The notes under the pieces were generated by a model. That model was not told where the DNA came from and did not search any database. It saw only the letters and a program-made list of their open reading frames with translations. From contig OX621249.1 in assembly GCA_951640165.1 (NCBI GenBank), positions 5,321,001 through 5,385,000 on the forward strand: a stretch of 64,000 bases of DNA. Direction: 5' to 3'. This document shows, piece after piece, positions 31,034 to 41,913 of this stretch (position 1 is the stretch's first letter; each line of letters starts with the position of its first letter). A program made the translations under genes and the position numbers. The stretch is from Pseudoips prasinana. Its lineage: Eukaryota; Arthropoda; Insecta; Lepidoptera; Nolidae.

Positions 31034-31997
31034 TGTAACGTTGTATTTCTATTCAACGCTCCTTAGTTCATTTTAGTATTAATTCTCCGCCGCTTTAAAC
31101 CAGTTCGGTAGCCGCCGAGCGGTCGCTAAGCAAAACCGGTTGGGAAGCGTGAGCCGCCGAGCGGGGATTTAGCGAACGTTGGGAGGTGAGACTCAGATTG
31201 CACTCATTGCGATAGCACGTACGCACTCACTTAAAAAGAAACGTTATATTTTTCTTAGTCGCGTCGTGTAACATCTTCAAGTTGAAGTGAATCTTCATTC
31301 ACAAATAGTTATTAGTTTAACAAGTTAATTTCAATCAGTGTTAACCCCATATTGGGTAAGTGTTGATTATTATTTAGTTCTCACTCAAGTAGGGTATTGT
31401 AACGTGTACCGGCCACCTTTAATTGACCTTGTGGCAAATACCATGTCAACTTCATATTGTGCCTTATGCCTACAATGTAAATTAATATTATGTGCGGTGC
31501 TTCACACTACACATAATACAATGTTTCCTATTTGTAAACTCCGCTTCTGCCTGTGACAATTGCACACATTCGCCTTATGCGTAATTAGTTCCTCATCAGC
31601 AACACGCGGTCACAGGCAGGAGAAGCTTTTGGATGTAAAAGAATATTTCATTTAGTGGACTTCAATTCCCAGGGTCCAAAGTTCGGCCTACGAGGGTCCA
31701 AAGTACGAATTGCAACTGAATCTCAACATCCGTCACCGTTAGCGACGAAGCCACACTTCAGACCAGCCCAATCCCTGTGGGTCATCCTCCGGCCTGCGTA
31801 ATCCTCCTGGAACTCCGCGACATCTCCGTTAGCGACGAAGCCAGCCAGGAGAGTACTTGGCGCGCCTACCTCCATAGGGCATAATTAATTGACGGGCTTT
31901 AGTACCCATGACCATTTAATTGTTATAAATAATTTGTAAGTGGTGAGAGTAGTGTATTTGTTTAATTTTAATTACGAACCACACCTCATACGCTTCA
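31034..31997 (+). repeat. 5' LTR
   Basis: Begins TG and ends CA. Contains two internal copies of CCGTTAGCGACGAAGCCA (about 31736 and 31830) and a 72-codon open frame at 31338-31556 that is identical in the other LTR and resembles nothing I know. It differs from the 3' LTR at about five places, including loss of one A that breaks an AATAAA present in the 3' LTR. Confidence 0.92.
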
Positions 31998-31998
31998 C

Positions 31999-32015
31999 TG
32001 GCGCCCATAACGTGG
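31999..32015 (+). other. Primer-binding site
   Basis: TGGCGCCC lies one base after the 5' LTR. This octamer is complementary to the 3' end of tRNA-Lys-type primers used by gypsy-like elements. The match beyond eight bases is imperfect. Confidence 0.65.
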
Positions 32016-32353
32016 ATTTTATGGTCATTTTTTATGTTTTTATGGAGGCAGTGTAGTAGCATTGGTGTTTGTGTGCTTTGTATTTTTGTTTTTGTGAAAC
32101 GTTTTTATTTTTTTGGTTGATAGTAACTAACGTGTACGTAAAAATAAAATCTAATGACCTACTTTACCGTTACTTCATTTTAGTGCATTACTCAACTTTG
32201 TTTAAAATTGCGCACGGTTTAAAGTACGGTTACCAGAAAAAATAGTATTATTCAAATTATAAATTCTTTTTGTTAGTTTGCCTTTGTTCGTAACATATTT
32301 TAGTACAATCAACAACATCATTTTATACTTTGTTCTACTTAAATATATTTCTT

Positions 32354-32540
32354 AGCCGTGTGGTTCCGGCATCGATAGGGTAGACGAATAGGACCACCCC
32401 CATACTATTCCGTGGGTGTCGTAAAAGGCGACTAAGGGATTCAGCAGGTAGTCGAGCATCAGCGCTACCTACTTATGTATATTATCTGCCATCTAAGCTA
32501 GGAATAGGACTTTGTCCAGCAGTGGGCAAAACCAGGCTGA
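32354..32540 (+). repeat. F2 repeat (RTE-partner SINE-like) inside the LTR element
   Basis: Carries the F2 signature: CCGTGTGGTTCCGG, then TAAAAGGCGACTAAGGGAT, a CAGCGCTACCTA block and a 3' end TTGTCCAGCAGTGGGC.. CTGATGATG. The same modules occur at 17455, 19695 and 37255. Its position between the PBS and the tandem array shows the LTR element's interior is a composite of foreign sequence. Confidence 0.75.
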
Positions 32541-32634
32541 TGATGTACATAATTTTTTTTTGTTTTTTTTGTTGTAATTTCGATACCTTAAGTAATTAAC
32601 TAACTGGTTTATTACCAACATTAAAAATAAAGAA

Positions 32635-33235
32635 AGTACAGTCAGAAACATAATTTTCTAGACACGGTAATTTTTTAATTATTCTTTTTTTATACTTCAC
32701 TTATTGATGTATTATCAACAATATAACTAAAGTACAGTCAGAAACAATTTTCTGTACTCGATATTTTTATATTGTTCTTTTTTTTAAACTTCACTTATTG
32801 ATGTATTATCAACAATATAACTAAAGTACAGTCAGAAACATAATTTTCTGTACTCGTTAATTTAAATTGTTCTTTATTAATACATTCACTTATTGATGTA
32901 TTATCAACAATATAACTAAAGTACAGTCAGAAACATAATTTTCTGTACTCGTTATTTTTATATTGTTCTTTTTTAATGCATCACTTATTGCTGTATTATC
33001 AACAATATAACTAAAGTACAGTCAGAAACATAGTTTTCTAGACAAGTTATTTTACATTGCTTTTTTTAGTTTTAACACATCACTTACTGATGCATTATCA
33101 AAATTTATAACTACAGTACAGTCAGAAACATAATTTTCTATACTCGTTATTTTTCCATTTTTTTTTTTCTTTAATATATCACTTACTGATGTATTATCGA
33201 CATTTGTAACTACGGTACAGTCAGCACCATAACTT
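32635..33235 (+). repeat. Seven-unit ~95-100 bp tandem repeat inside the LTR element
   Basis: The motif AGTACAGTCAG(A)AACA recurs at about 32635, 32731, 32825, 32920, 33015, 33115 and 33215. Each unit also contains CACTTATTGATGTATTATC and a T-rich stretch. Units 1-5 are spaced 94-96 bp apart; the last ones are more diverged and about 100 bp apart. Confidence 0.9.
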
Positions 33236-33544
33236 ATTTTGTGTATATGTACTTGTATTTTTTATATAAAATTGTTTTGGTATTTGCCTACACGTTAGTT
33301 GCAGTTTTGTTTTTCGTTGTTTTATTGCATTTTATTTTTGGTTGCAATATTTTTTCAGCTTTTTATTCATACATTTTTATGTTTAAGTGAAAAACAACCA
33401 GAACGTCAGTAGTTTAATTTAAAAATTGTAACAGACGGAGTATTTTCAGTAACGTAATTGTCAGTTCTCTTGTAATTGATCAACACTTACCCAATTTTTA
33501 ATTTTTTTCTTGTAACAATCTTTTTTAAATATTTTATAATGATA

Positions 33545-33826
33545 ATGGCTTATCCGGTGAAATTAGATCATAATGCGTTAAAGTGGTTTATTTCATTGAA
33601 AAATCTTACTGGTCGGTTAGCAAGCTGGGGTGTCCGATTATCAGCCTTTAATTTTGTTATTAAACATTGCCGAGGCGTAGATAACGTAATCCCAGACGCG
33701 CTCTCTAGAATCGTTCCAGTTTGTGCCATCAGGACTTCCAACTCTTATTTAGACACTAAAGACTGCTGGTACAATAATATTTTCAATGACTGTCTAAATG
33801 ACGCTTCTAAATTCCCGAGCTTCTAA
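33545..33826 (+). pseudogene. Gypsy RNase H C-terminal remnant
   Basis: The frame reads MAYPVKLDHNALKWFISL.., then GRLASWGVRLSAFNFVIKHC.., then a VDNVIPDALSR motif. This is the end of the RNase H domain of Ty3/gypsy Pol (compare the family pattern DHxALxWL.. GRLxRW.. NxxADALSR). About 90 codons remain. The reverse transcriptase before it and the integrase after it are missing, and a stop follows within 35 codons of the ALSR motif. It supports the gypsy assignment but cannot be functional. Confidence 0.9.
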
Positions 33827-34110
33827 ATAGCCAAGAAGTAAATTTTCTTTTTCTGTCTTTTCACAACTTAAATATTCCTTTCGCTCTACTTCCACCCTTT
33901 ACTAGAACAACTATTTGTAAGGTATCACGTTAAATTCAACGAGTTACCTACCATTATGTATGTAAGCGACAGTTATTTTAGTCCTAAGAACAATAACTGC
34001 TGCTGGTTTTATGATTGCGTGAGGTATGATAGATGATTATGTAAGAGTAAACAAGTAGTTCCACAGAGTTCTAATGCGGATTTTACGATTTTAGAAGCGG
34101 TAAAATACTT

Positions 34111-34128
34111 GACTGACCGCGGGGGTAT
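34111..34128 (+). other. Polypurine-tract-like G run before the 3' LTR
   Basis: GACTGACCGCGGGGG followed by TAT lies immediately before the TGTAACG start of the 3' LTR, in the place of a plus-strand priming tract. The purine run is short and interrupted by CC, so this is a positional call. Confidence 0.5.
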
Positions 34129-35093
34129 TGTAACGTTGTATTTCTATTCAACGCTCCTTAGTTCATTTTAGTATTAATTCTCCGCCGCTTTAAACCAGTT
34201 CGGTAGCCGCCGAGCGGTCGCTAAGCAAAACCGGTTGGGAAGCGTGAGCCGCCGAGCGGGGATTTAGCGAACGTTGGGAGGTGAGACTCAGATTGCACTC
34301 ATTGCGATAGCACGTACGCACTCACTTAAAAAGAAACGTTATATTTTTCTTAGTCGCGTCGTGTAACATCTTCAAGTTGAAGTGAATCTTCATTCACAAA
34401 TAGTTATTAGTTTAACAAGTTAATTTCAATCAGTGTTAACCCCATATTGGGTAAGTGTTGATTATTATTTAGTTCTCACTCAAGTAGGGTATTGTAACGT
34501 GTACCGGCCACCTTTAATTGACCTTGTGGCAAATACCATGTCAACTTCATATTGTGCCTTATGCCTACAATGTAAATTAATATTATGTGCGGTGCTTCAC
34601 ACTACACATAATACAATGTTTCCTATTTGTAAACTCCGCTTCTGCCTGTGACAATTGCACACATTCGCCTTATGGGTAATTAGTTCCTCATCAGCAACAC
34701 GCGGTCACAGGCAGGAGAAGCTTTTGGATGTAAAAGAATATTTCATTTAGTGGACTTCAATTCCCAGGGTCCAAAGTTCGGCCTACGAGGGTCCAAAGTA
34801 CGAATTGCAACTGTAACTCAACATCCGTCACCGTTAGCGACGAAGCCACACTTCAGACCAGCCCAATCCCTGTGGGTCATCCTCCGGCCTGCGTAATCCT
34901 CCTGGAACTCCGCGACATCTCCGTTAGCGACGAAGCCAGCCAGGAGAGTACTTGGCGCGCCTACCTCCATAGGGCATAATTAATTGACGGGCTTTAGTAC
35001 CCATGACCATTTAATTGTTATAAATAAATTTGTAAGTGGTGAGAGTAGTGTATTTGTTTAATTTTAATTACGAACTACACCTCATACGCTTCA
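34129..35093 (+). repeat. 3' LTR
   Basis: Near-identical to the 5' LTR, including the 72-codon frame (34433-34651). Has AATAAA at about 35033-35038, which the 5' copy lacks because of a one-base deletion. Followed directly by the AAGG target duplication and the remainder of Helitron unit 4. Confidence 0.92.
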
Positions 35094-35153
35094 AAGGTCT
35101 CGGGCTCCGTGAAGTTTGTAGCAAAGAAAATTTATAAAATTTAACGCGGGTAA

Positions 35154-35312
<159 letters not shown>

Positions 35313-35324
35313 TAACGCGGGTAA

Positions 35325-35483
<159 letters not shown>

Positions 35484-35514
35484 TAACGCGGGTAACACCG
35501 CGGGGCCCAGCTAG

Positions 35515-36055
35515 TACATTTATATTTTACTCAATTGCCTATTAAATAATGCTGTAATAATTTAACTATATAGATTGATAGATGCATATTCTTATTATAA
35601 AAAAAATGTATGCCCCGTTACAACGGGGCATACATGCTCGTCATGCTCCCATTGTCTGTTAATGCTTGCGGTGGGGTTTTGGATGGCTATGGCTATGGCT
35701 GACCCACACGTCATACACGTGAAAGGGTGCTGCTTGTGGTAACTGTTCGACCTACTGTTGGGGCAATTCTTTTAATTCCCTAGATGACAACGGTTCTGTG
35801 CGTGCATTAGCCTACATAACAGCCAATCACAATGTAAGTAAAATACAAGATATTAAAATAAAATCGAAAACAAAAAGCAAAAGAAGACAAAAAAAGCAAG
35901 CCCGGAGTTTCTTTGTGGCTTTCTTCTCCGGGTCGTCTACCTAGAAAGCTACAAAAAGCCGTAGGTTAACTAAGGTAGGTCCCTCAGCGGCGAGGATCAC
36001 TTTGGCCCCTTAACGCGTGATCGGTGATCCCGTGCAAGTGGTCACATTTAGAAAT
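35515..36055. other. Unassigned stretch with one short palindrome
   Basis: Holds a 14-bp perfect inverted repeat with a 2-base loop at 35606-35635 (ATGTATGCCCCGTT / AACGGGGCATACAT). The GC-richer part at 35640-36050 has no long ORF and no match to other repeats here. Confidence 0.6.
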
Positions 36056-36421
36056 CCATCGTTTTGCTTCAGCGGCCCCCTAAGCTGTGGCCTCAACCCC
36101 AAAAATGTGCCCTGAAGTATTAGTCGCTTAAATTAAAATACTGATTAAAAGCTTTCTGCGCTAGCCAACTGCTCGTTGTCTTCAATTCTTTAACTTTAAT
36201 ATAGTTGAACTAAATTTCAATATAATAGATTAGTAATTTGTAATTTATTTAAGGATTTAAGGAAATATATGTGATAAAACAGACCGCGCGGACCGTCAAA
36301 TTATTATTTTTTTGTAACTTTTATACTGTATTCGACTATGTGTATGTACTGCGTTGTGAGCTTGACAAGTACAAGTGTATGTTAATACCCAAGTGCAGAA
36401 TAAATTTCATTTCATTTCAAC
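36055..36421 (+). mobile_element. Q-family repeat with TTTCA tail
   Basis: Contains AGCCAACTGCTCGTTGTCTT, TACTGCGTTGTGAGCTTGAC and ends AATTTCATTTCATTTCAAC. Opposite orientation to 26630-26965. Confidence 0.6.
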
Positions 36422-37254
36422 TATTACGAGTATATTCTACTAGTATATTCACCTACACATAAGATAATGTAGCTGCTCACATAATTAGACTCCTGCAGCG
36501 GCCCATATATCACTCAATTCTCGCACAAGAGGTGGGAATAAAATAAAAGGAGGTTAGAACCAAAACAAATGCCCCGACAGAGTCCGTGATAAATTGGCGA
36601 CGGTGAAGGAATGTTGCGGCTCTACATATAAAGTGATAATGTGATAGTTGGCTTGTTAAACTATGTATATTTAGGTATACAAGTTCGTATTAATGAAACT
36701 TAAATAAAGTATTATTGGAATAATATCGTGCCATTATAAAAAATTGAAGTTTATAACCATTCCATTATTTTCATTGGTAAGGTAAATTACACTTGCAGAG
36801 TCCAGATCCAAAAAATTTCCAATAACACAGATCCTGCCAATGATATTATATAACATTCGGTCCTGCTGGGTGTAAATATGGAAATATGGGGTTAACAAGA
36901 AGAAGAAAGGCAAATTACACAATAGGAAAATGAAACTAAAAGAACAAAGGAAGATGTAGAAATCAGTAAATTTTAGTGGTATGGCTTGAAAGAGTGCTTC
37001 GTTATATATAATACAATCTGTGAAAAGTGAAGGAAAGAGGAAGAAATGGAATAAAACTTACTGATTAAAAATTTTAATTTTGAACATTATTCATGAAAAT
37101 AGTTTCTACATACTTATTGTATTTAATTACCGTACAAAAACTGTTTTAATTGCATATAAGAAATGTAAATATTTAACGTAAACTAACAGTACTAACACCA
37201 ACACCGTTACCGAACACAACACAACAACACCAAAACAACACCAAAATGTAACAC

Positions 37255-37500
37255 CATTTGGTTTCCGGCCTAGAAAGAATAATAAGGCAACCTCAGTCGT
37301 AAAAGGCGACTAAGGGAGATGTATGTAGGTAGTCGGACAGCAGCGCCATCTATGTACTAGCTACCATCTAATTGCGGTCGCCAAATCACATGCCAGGCTC
37401 GGTGACTACGGCAAACCCCTCCAAATGGCAACGTTAGAAACCTTTGGGGGAAGCCTATGTCCAGCAGTGGACGATGTAAGGCGGATGATGATGATGACAT
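37255..37500 (+). mobile_element. F2 repeat, uninterrupted
   Basis: TTGGTTTCCGGCCTAGAAAG, TAAAAGGCGACTAAGGGAG, GCAGCGCCATCTATGTACTA, CATGCCAGGCTCGGTGAC, then the end CTATGTCCAGCAGTGGACGA and GATGATGATGATG. It serves as the empty-site reference for the split copy at 19695. Confidence 0.8.
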
Positions 37501-37989
37501 ATTTATACATGTAAATGTATGTATGTAAAATAAGTCACTCACTAATTCCTCATGCTATGGAATTATTCTATTTAAATTTTATGGAAAATTTGGTAAGTAC
37601 GTAAAAATAAAAACTAAATTACATAGCTTTCACTACTTATAGCCTACAAAACCTTCCATTCATAATACTCTTGTTGCAACGAAAAAATGTTCACCTATAA
37701 TTAATATTTAGTTAATTTGTAATACTACAATTATTATTCATGTTCTAATTATTTCCAAGAGCTGTTGCAGTCGCTGCGAATAAAAAACGTTTTTATTTTA
37801 TTTATTTAATTCGATATTATGAACGTACGAGTATTCAGTGATACATATTTGTTTTGTGGTTTAATTGATATTCGATTATGTGTCATTCGAATTGGTATAG
37901 AACACCATAATATTATTTAGTGCTTAGATAATTGAATAAAAGCCTCAGCAAACAAGAAAAAAATGTTACATATTATTCTTCATGTCACA

Positions 37990-38115
37990 TAGCTCGTAGA
38001 ACCGATGGCCGATGGGGCAGAAAGGTTCTCGAGTGGCGACCACGAATTGGAAGACGTTGGATGCGGGAAGTGCAGGACCGGCTATTGTGGAGGTCCTTGG
38101 GGGAGGCCTTTGTCC
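37990..38115 (+). pseudogene. RTE C-terminal fragment with internal deletion
   Basis: Encodes DGRWGRKVLEWRPRIGRR, joined directly to WMREVQDRLLWRSLGEAFVQ. The SVGRPPTRWTDDLV..AGNR segment is missing: an in-frame deletion of about 25 codons relative to 26080. An F1 repeat abuts its end. Confidence 0.8.
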
Positions 38116-38124
38116 AGCTGTGGA

Positions 38125-38315
38125 TTCAGCTTGTCAACCTAACGACGTTCACTGCTGGACAAAGACGTCCCCAAATGATTTTCACAATTGAGTTGTGTCT
38201 GCAATTTGGAGGGAAATGCCATAATCCACGCTTGGCAGACGGGTTGGCGATTGTAGTATGATGGTCATAGCACACAGAGAGACTGCTACCCGTTCTCTGG
38301 GAGATATATTGATAT
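38125..38315 (-). mobile_element. F1 repeat
   Basis: TTCACTGCTGGACAAAGACG, GAAATGCCATAATCCACGCT, TGGCAGACGGGTTGGCGATT, TGCTACCCGTTCTCTGGGAG; the 5' part is missing. It meets the RTE fragment tail to tail. Confidence 0.7.
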
Positions 38316-38317
38316 AA

Positions 38318-38515
38318 TGACGGGCCTGTTGGGGTGGTTGGCAAATGCTTGCTTTTCACACCGGAGGTCGTGGGTTTGATTCCCACCCAGGACAGACATT
38401 TGTGTGCATGAACATGTCTGTCTGTCCTGAGTCTAGGTGTAATTATATCAGTGATCTGGTTTCCATAGTACAAGCTCTGCTTAGTTTGGGATCAGATGGC
38501 CGTGTATACAACATG
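38318..38515 (+). mobile_element. S3 SINE, internally deleted
   Basis: Head GGCCTGTTGGGGTGGTTGGC, box B GGGTTTGATTCCCACCCAGG; the linker between TGTAATTAT and ATCAGTGATCTGG is missing; the tail is intact. Confidence 0.8.
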
Positions 38516-38867
38516 TAACGTAATTAACGCACACCCTCAAACACCCCAATTAGAATATTATGTTGTAATCATAATACATACACTGAATTTTTTATTTAAC
38601 ATGTATATGAATTGTTATTTACTAAATTAGTTTCTTGGAATAAAGTTTATTTTTCTTTATTTTGTATTGATTGACGGAATTTGTATGCATACATATAAAA
38701 CTGCGATTTTAGAAGTGTTATTACTTTGACTTACGATCCATTTCAATTTGTTTTGACTGTACAGGGTTAATATGACAAAAAATTCTGTAGTATTAATAAT
38801 AAAAAAAATACCTATATTAAAAATGATATAAATCGATTCAGTATACGATTCTGAACAAACTATAATA

Positions 38868-39061
38868 ATAATAATAAAAATATCTATGGACAATGTCACA
38901 CAGATCATCCTAGCCCCAAACTAAGCAAAGCTTGTACTATGGGTAACAGGCGACGAAATACATACTTATATATATAGATAAATACTTAAATACATAGAAA
39001 ACATCCATGACTCAGAAACAAATATTTGCACTTATCGGGATTCGAATCCAGGACCACCAAC
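38868..39061 (-). mobile_element. S2 SINE, 5'-truncated
   Basis: Tail through box B (TCGGGATTCGAATCCAGGAC); the first part of the head is absent. Confidence 0.8.
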
Positions 39062-39121
39062 TATTTTCAGGATGTGCGTTAATTAAGTTACATGTTGTAA
39101 ATAATGTCCTAGGATGTCTCA

Positions 39122-39186
39122 GGATACCCTCGAGTCAACTTCTACGTCCTCCACGCGATGAATAGGGTGGCGATATTCTATGCCGT
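39122..39186 (-). mobile_element. F1 fragment
   Basis: GATACCCTCGAGTCAACTTC, TACGTCCTCCACGCGATGAA, TGGCGATATTCTATGCCGTC: only the 5' end of F1. Confidence 0.5.
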
Positions 39187-40169
39187 CAGCCTCTTAATAT
39201 TTGAAACCTGTTTGATCTACTCGAGCTTGTTCATCTATTCCGTATATCCGTTCGCAAATTCCCATAATATTGGAAAGCGTTCCCTTCCTTTAGCCGGCAA
39301 ATGTGGCAAATAGTAGATTGGCAATGAGTCGACTAGTTCTCACGGGCTTTGGTGATGCACGTTATTTCCTGCTCGACGCCGTTGTGTGTATATGTGTAAG
39401 TACCATGGTTTTAACAATTTCGAGGACGGAGTCCTGGACAGATAAATCGGGATTTTCGAAAAAATAAACGTTTGCTTGTGTCTTATAACTACATAAAATG
39501 TGTACACTTTTAAACTTTCGCGTATCATAATCTATACATATAATAAAATCGTAGGAAAGTCAAAACTGTACATTGAATATATTTTTAACCGACTTCAAAA
39601 GGAGGAGGTTCTCAAGTTCACCGGTATTTTTTTTTATGTATGTACACCGATTACTCGGAGATTTTTAGTTTGATGCGAAATAGTTGCCATTTGGTCCCAT
39701 AAAAATTTTATAAGGTTTGGCCCAGTAGTTTTAATTTTATGGCCGTTTGTGTGAATATTTTTGTTTATGTGGACGATGTAACGGTCTTTGGCACAGACGT
39801 TTTTAAATCTTAGCAAGTCAAGCTAGACTTATTCTGTTCATGTGTATCTTGGCATGAACATAAAGAACAATTTCAGACGACTAGCGATTAATACGCGCGT
39901 ATAAGCTCGTTTTGGAAGCGCATGTAGGCGAACCTTTTAGCACAAGCGCATTTTTTATGTACGTACAGCGTAATCGACGCTGAGATTTATGAACCGATTT
40001 TCTTGATTCTTCTTTAGTTTGATACGGAATAGCTGCCATCAAATCTTGGTAAGCAGATGTATTCCGTGAACCGCATTAAGATTTTCACACAAAAATAGAA
40101 AAACAAACAATAATATTTGGGGTTCATAAACCATACATGTGGGGTATCTATGGAAAAAATTATATTGAG

Positions 40170-40262
40170 GTTTATTATATAATATATAAATATATATAAT
40201 ATAATATATAAATATATATAATATAATATATAAATATATATAATATAATATATATTTTATAT
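40170..40262. repeat. AT-only tandem repeat
   Basis: Three to four copies of an ~31-bp unit of the form ATATATAATATAATATATAA, ending in ATATATTTT. Confidence 0.8.
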
Positions 40263-40965
40263 ATTTTTCTTAACTGTATAGTTTGCGTGAGACACTCTTC
40301 CAAAGGCGTTTACTGTCCCCCCCCCCTGCAATTTTTAAAATAAGAGAATGATAAAACTAAAACAAATAGATGATGTACATTATCATGCAAACTTTCACCG
40401 AAAATTGGTTTGAATGAGATCTAGTAAGTAGTTTTTTTTAATGCGTCGTAAATCGTAAACCACAATTTACCTTCCATTCTATCAACTCAGATACTTGCTG
40501 CTACCGAATTCTCTCGACTCGTTGTCTTGATCATCAATGCAATCTAGCCCTCTGCTCAGAAGACTAGTTGGCTAATCGATCATTAATAAGACCTAGTCTT
40601 CATAGACTCATGCCCTCTGCTCAGCAGACTTGATGGCTATTCGATCATTAATAAGACCTAGTCTATAAGCCCTCAGCACACAGACTCTTTAGCTAGATGG
40701 TCATAAATACAGCCTAACCTATGCGCTTGCTATACAGACTTTCATGAATCTTAGCTAGTCTAGACTCGTATTGTGCAAGTTTTCTTAGAGTGAACGTAAT
40801 TTTATGTAGTTTTTCTTGCTCTCGGTCATTCACTGTCTCACAAGAACGTGAAAAAGAGTTTCGGACAACATTTTTGTTGGGACCTATAGTGTTGAGGCGC
40901 GCGGCACCTTTCGTAGTCCTACCCATAGCTAAACACTAAAAAGTAACAAATAAAAAAAACTTCGT

Positions 40966-41644
40966 TTAAAAAAACCAACTTCAAAACTGAAAAGTATAAA
41001 AAAATATCTTAATAAAGATTTAATTTAATACATATCTTATGCAAACGTAATACCTTTAATATTAATGAAATAATATAATTTGTTTGTGCTACCTATTGTT
41101 AGGTTTGAAGTCGGTGCCAAGCCCTAAGCAAAATAAAAGTTAATATTACATACAGTTTTCATAACATGTGATGAAATTCCTACACTTAAGATTAACCTAA
41201 GTAAATAAACTCAAACAACAATATGAATTAATATGAAACATTTAATATTAATACCTAAATTAGTTACTATAGTTAGATTAAATCTATATTATGCTTATAT
41301 ATGAATATATTTGTGGCCCTGAAAAACAAACAGATAAATGATTAATTAGGAGACAACTCATCAAAATTTTGCAATATTTCGAAACGACCGTCAACGACGT
41401 CTGCACGCTTGGGTTGTTTGTGTAGAAATAAGAAACTATACCGCTGAAAGTAACGCGCGGCGAGTGTGGTACCTACTATTACATTTGGCTTGGCACCGAA
41501 TTTAAACATATCAATGGGTAGCACAAACAAATTATATTATTTCATTAGTATTAAAGGTATTACGTTTGCATAAGATATGTATTAAATTAAATCTTTATTA
41601 AGATATTTTTTTATACTTTTCAGTTTTGAAGTCGGTTTTTTTAA
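40966..41644. mobile_element. Fold-back MITE with ~133-bp terminal inverted repeats
   Basis: 40966-41098 and 41512-41644 are inverted copies with only about three mismatches seen (one is CCAACTTC versus CCGACTTC). TTAA lies at both outer edges (40966-40969, 41641-41644). A 62-codon reverse frame (41342-41530) contains ARYFQRYSFLFLHKQP but resembles no family I know. Confidence 0.8.
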
Positions 41645-41913
41645 TTAAAAGGATACTTGGGGCGTGATCTCCAATCGATATCGAAGCTAAAAATATAGTT
41701 TTTAGAATTTTTGTCTGTGTGTCTGATTGTCTGTATGTATGTCCGGGCTAAACTCAAAAAGTACTGCATAGATTTACTTCAAATTGAATATTACTAAGAG
41801 TTCGGGTCAACATATAGGCTACATATTATCACGCTATCACCTACGGGTGAGGAGCTATGATAACTTATAAAATTTAACGCGGGTAAATCCGCGGGCCACC
41901 GCTAGTTACTTAA

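Larger units (their letters stand above)
31034..35093 (+). mobile_element. Ty3/gypsy-type LTR retrotransposon, internally deleted, with 4-bp TSD
   Basis: Two direct repeats of 964 and 965 bp, each starting TGTAACG and ending CTTCA, bound a 2.13-kb interior. AAGG occurs directly outside both ends (31030-31033 and 35094-35097). Removing the element restores an intact Helitron unit, so the insertion is unambiguous. A PBS-like site starts one base after the left LTR and a G-run precedes the right LTR. The only coding remnant is an RNase H C-terminus typical of gypsy polyproteins. No gag, protease, RT core or integrase remains. By eye the LTRs differ at about four bases plus one indel, indicating a young insertion that must have been mobilised in trans. 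Confidence 0.92.
39585..41648. mobile_element. 2-kb composite insertion with TTAA flanks and CCGACTTCAAAA ends
   Basis: Left end TTAA CCGACTTCAAAAGGAG; right end, read inward, TTAA..AAAAACCGACTTCAAAACTG. TTAA duplications are a piggyBac hallmark, but no transposase is visible. Contains AT-rich repeats (about 40170-40262), a run of eight C at 40318, a 70-codon reverse frame at 40714-40926 and a fold-back segment at 40966-41648. It may be two elements side by side. Confidence 0.65.
39531..41905 (+). mobile_element. H-A Helitron split by a TTAA-flanked composite
   Basis: Starts A|TCTATACATATAATAAAATC at 39531 and ends CTAG|T at 41902-41905 after the hairpin AACGCGGGTAAATCCGCGGG. The Helitron sequence is continuous in the copies at 42912 and 43750 exactly where this one is interrupted (..CATTGAATAT and AAAGGATACTTGG..). 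Confidence 0.85.

Noticed and set aside
31338..31556. 72-codon ORF identical in two places (also 34433-34651)
   Set aside because: It lies in the LTR; identity reflects LTR pairing. Cys-rich composition is suggestive, but there is no evidence of translation or known homology.
33476..33826. Endogenous retrovirus with an envelope gene
   Set aside because: Only an RNase H stump is present; no env-like or membrane-protein frame exists in the interior.
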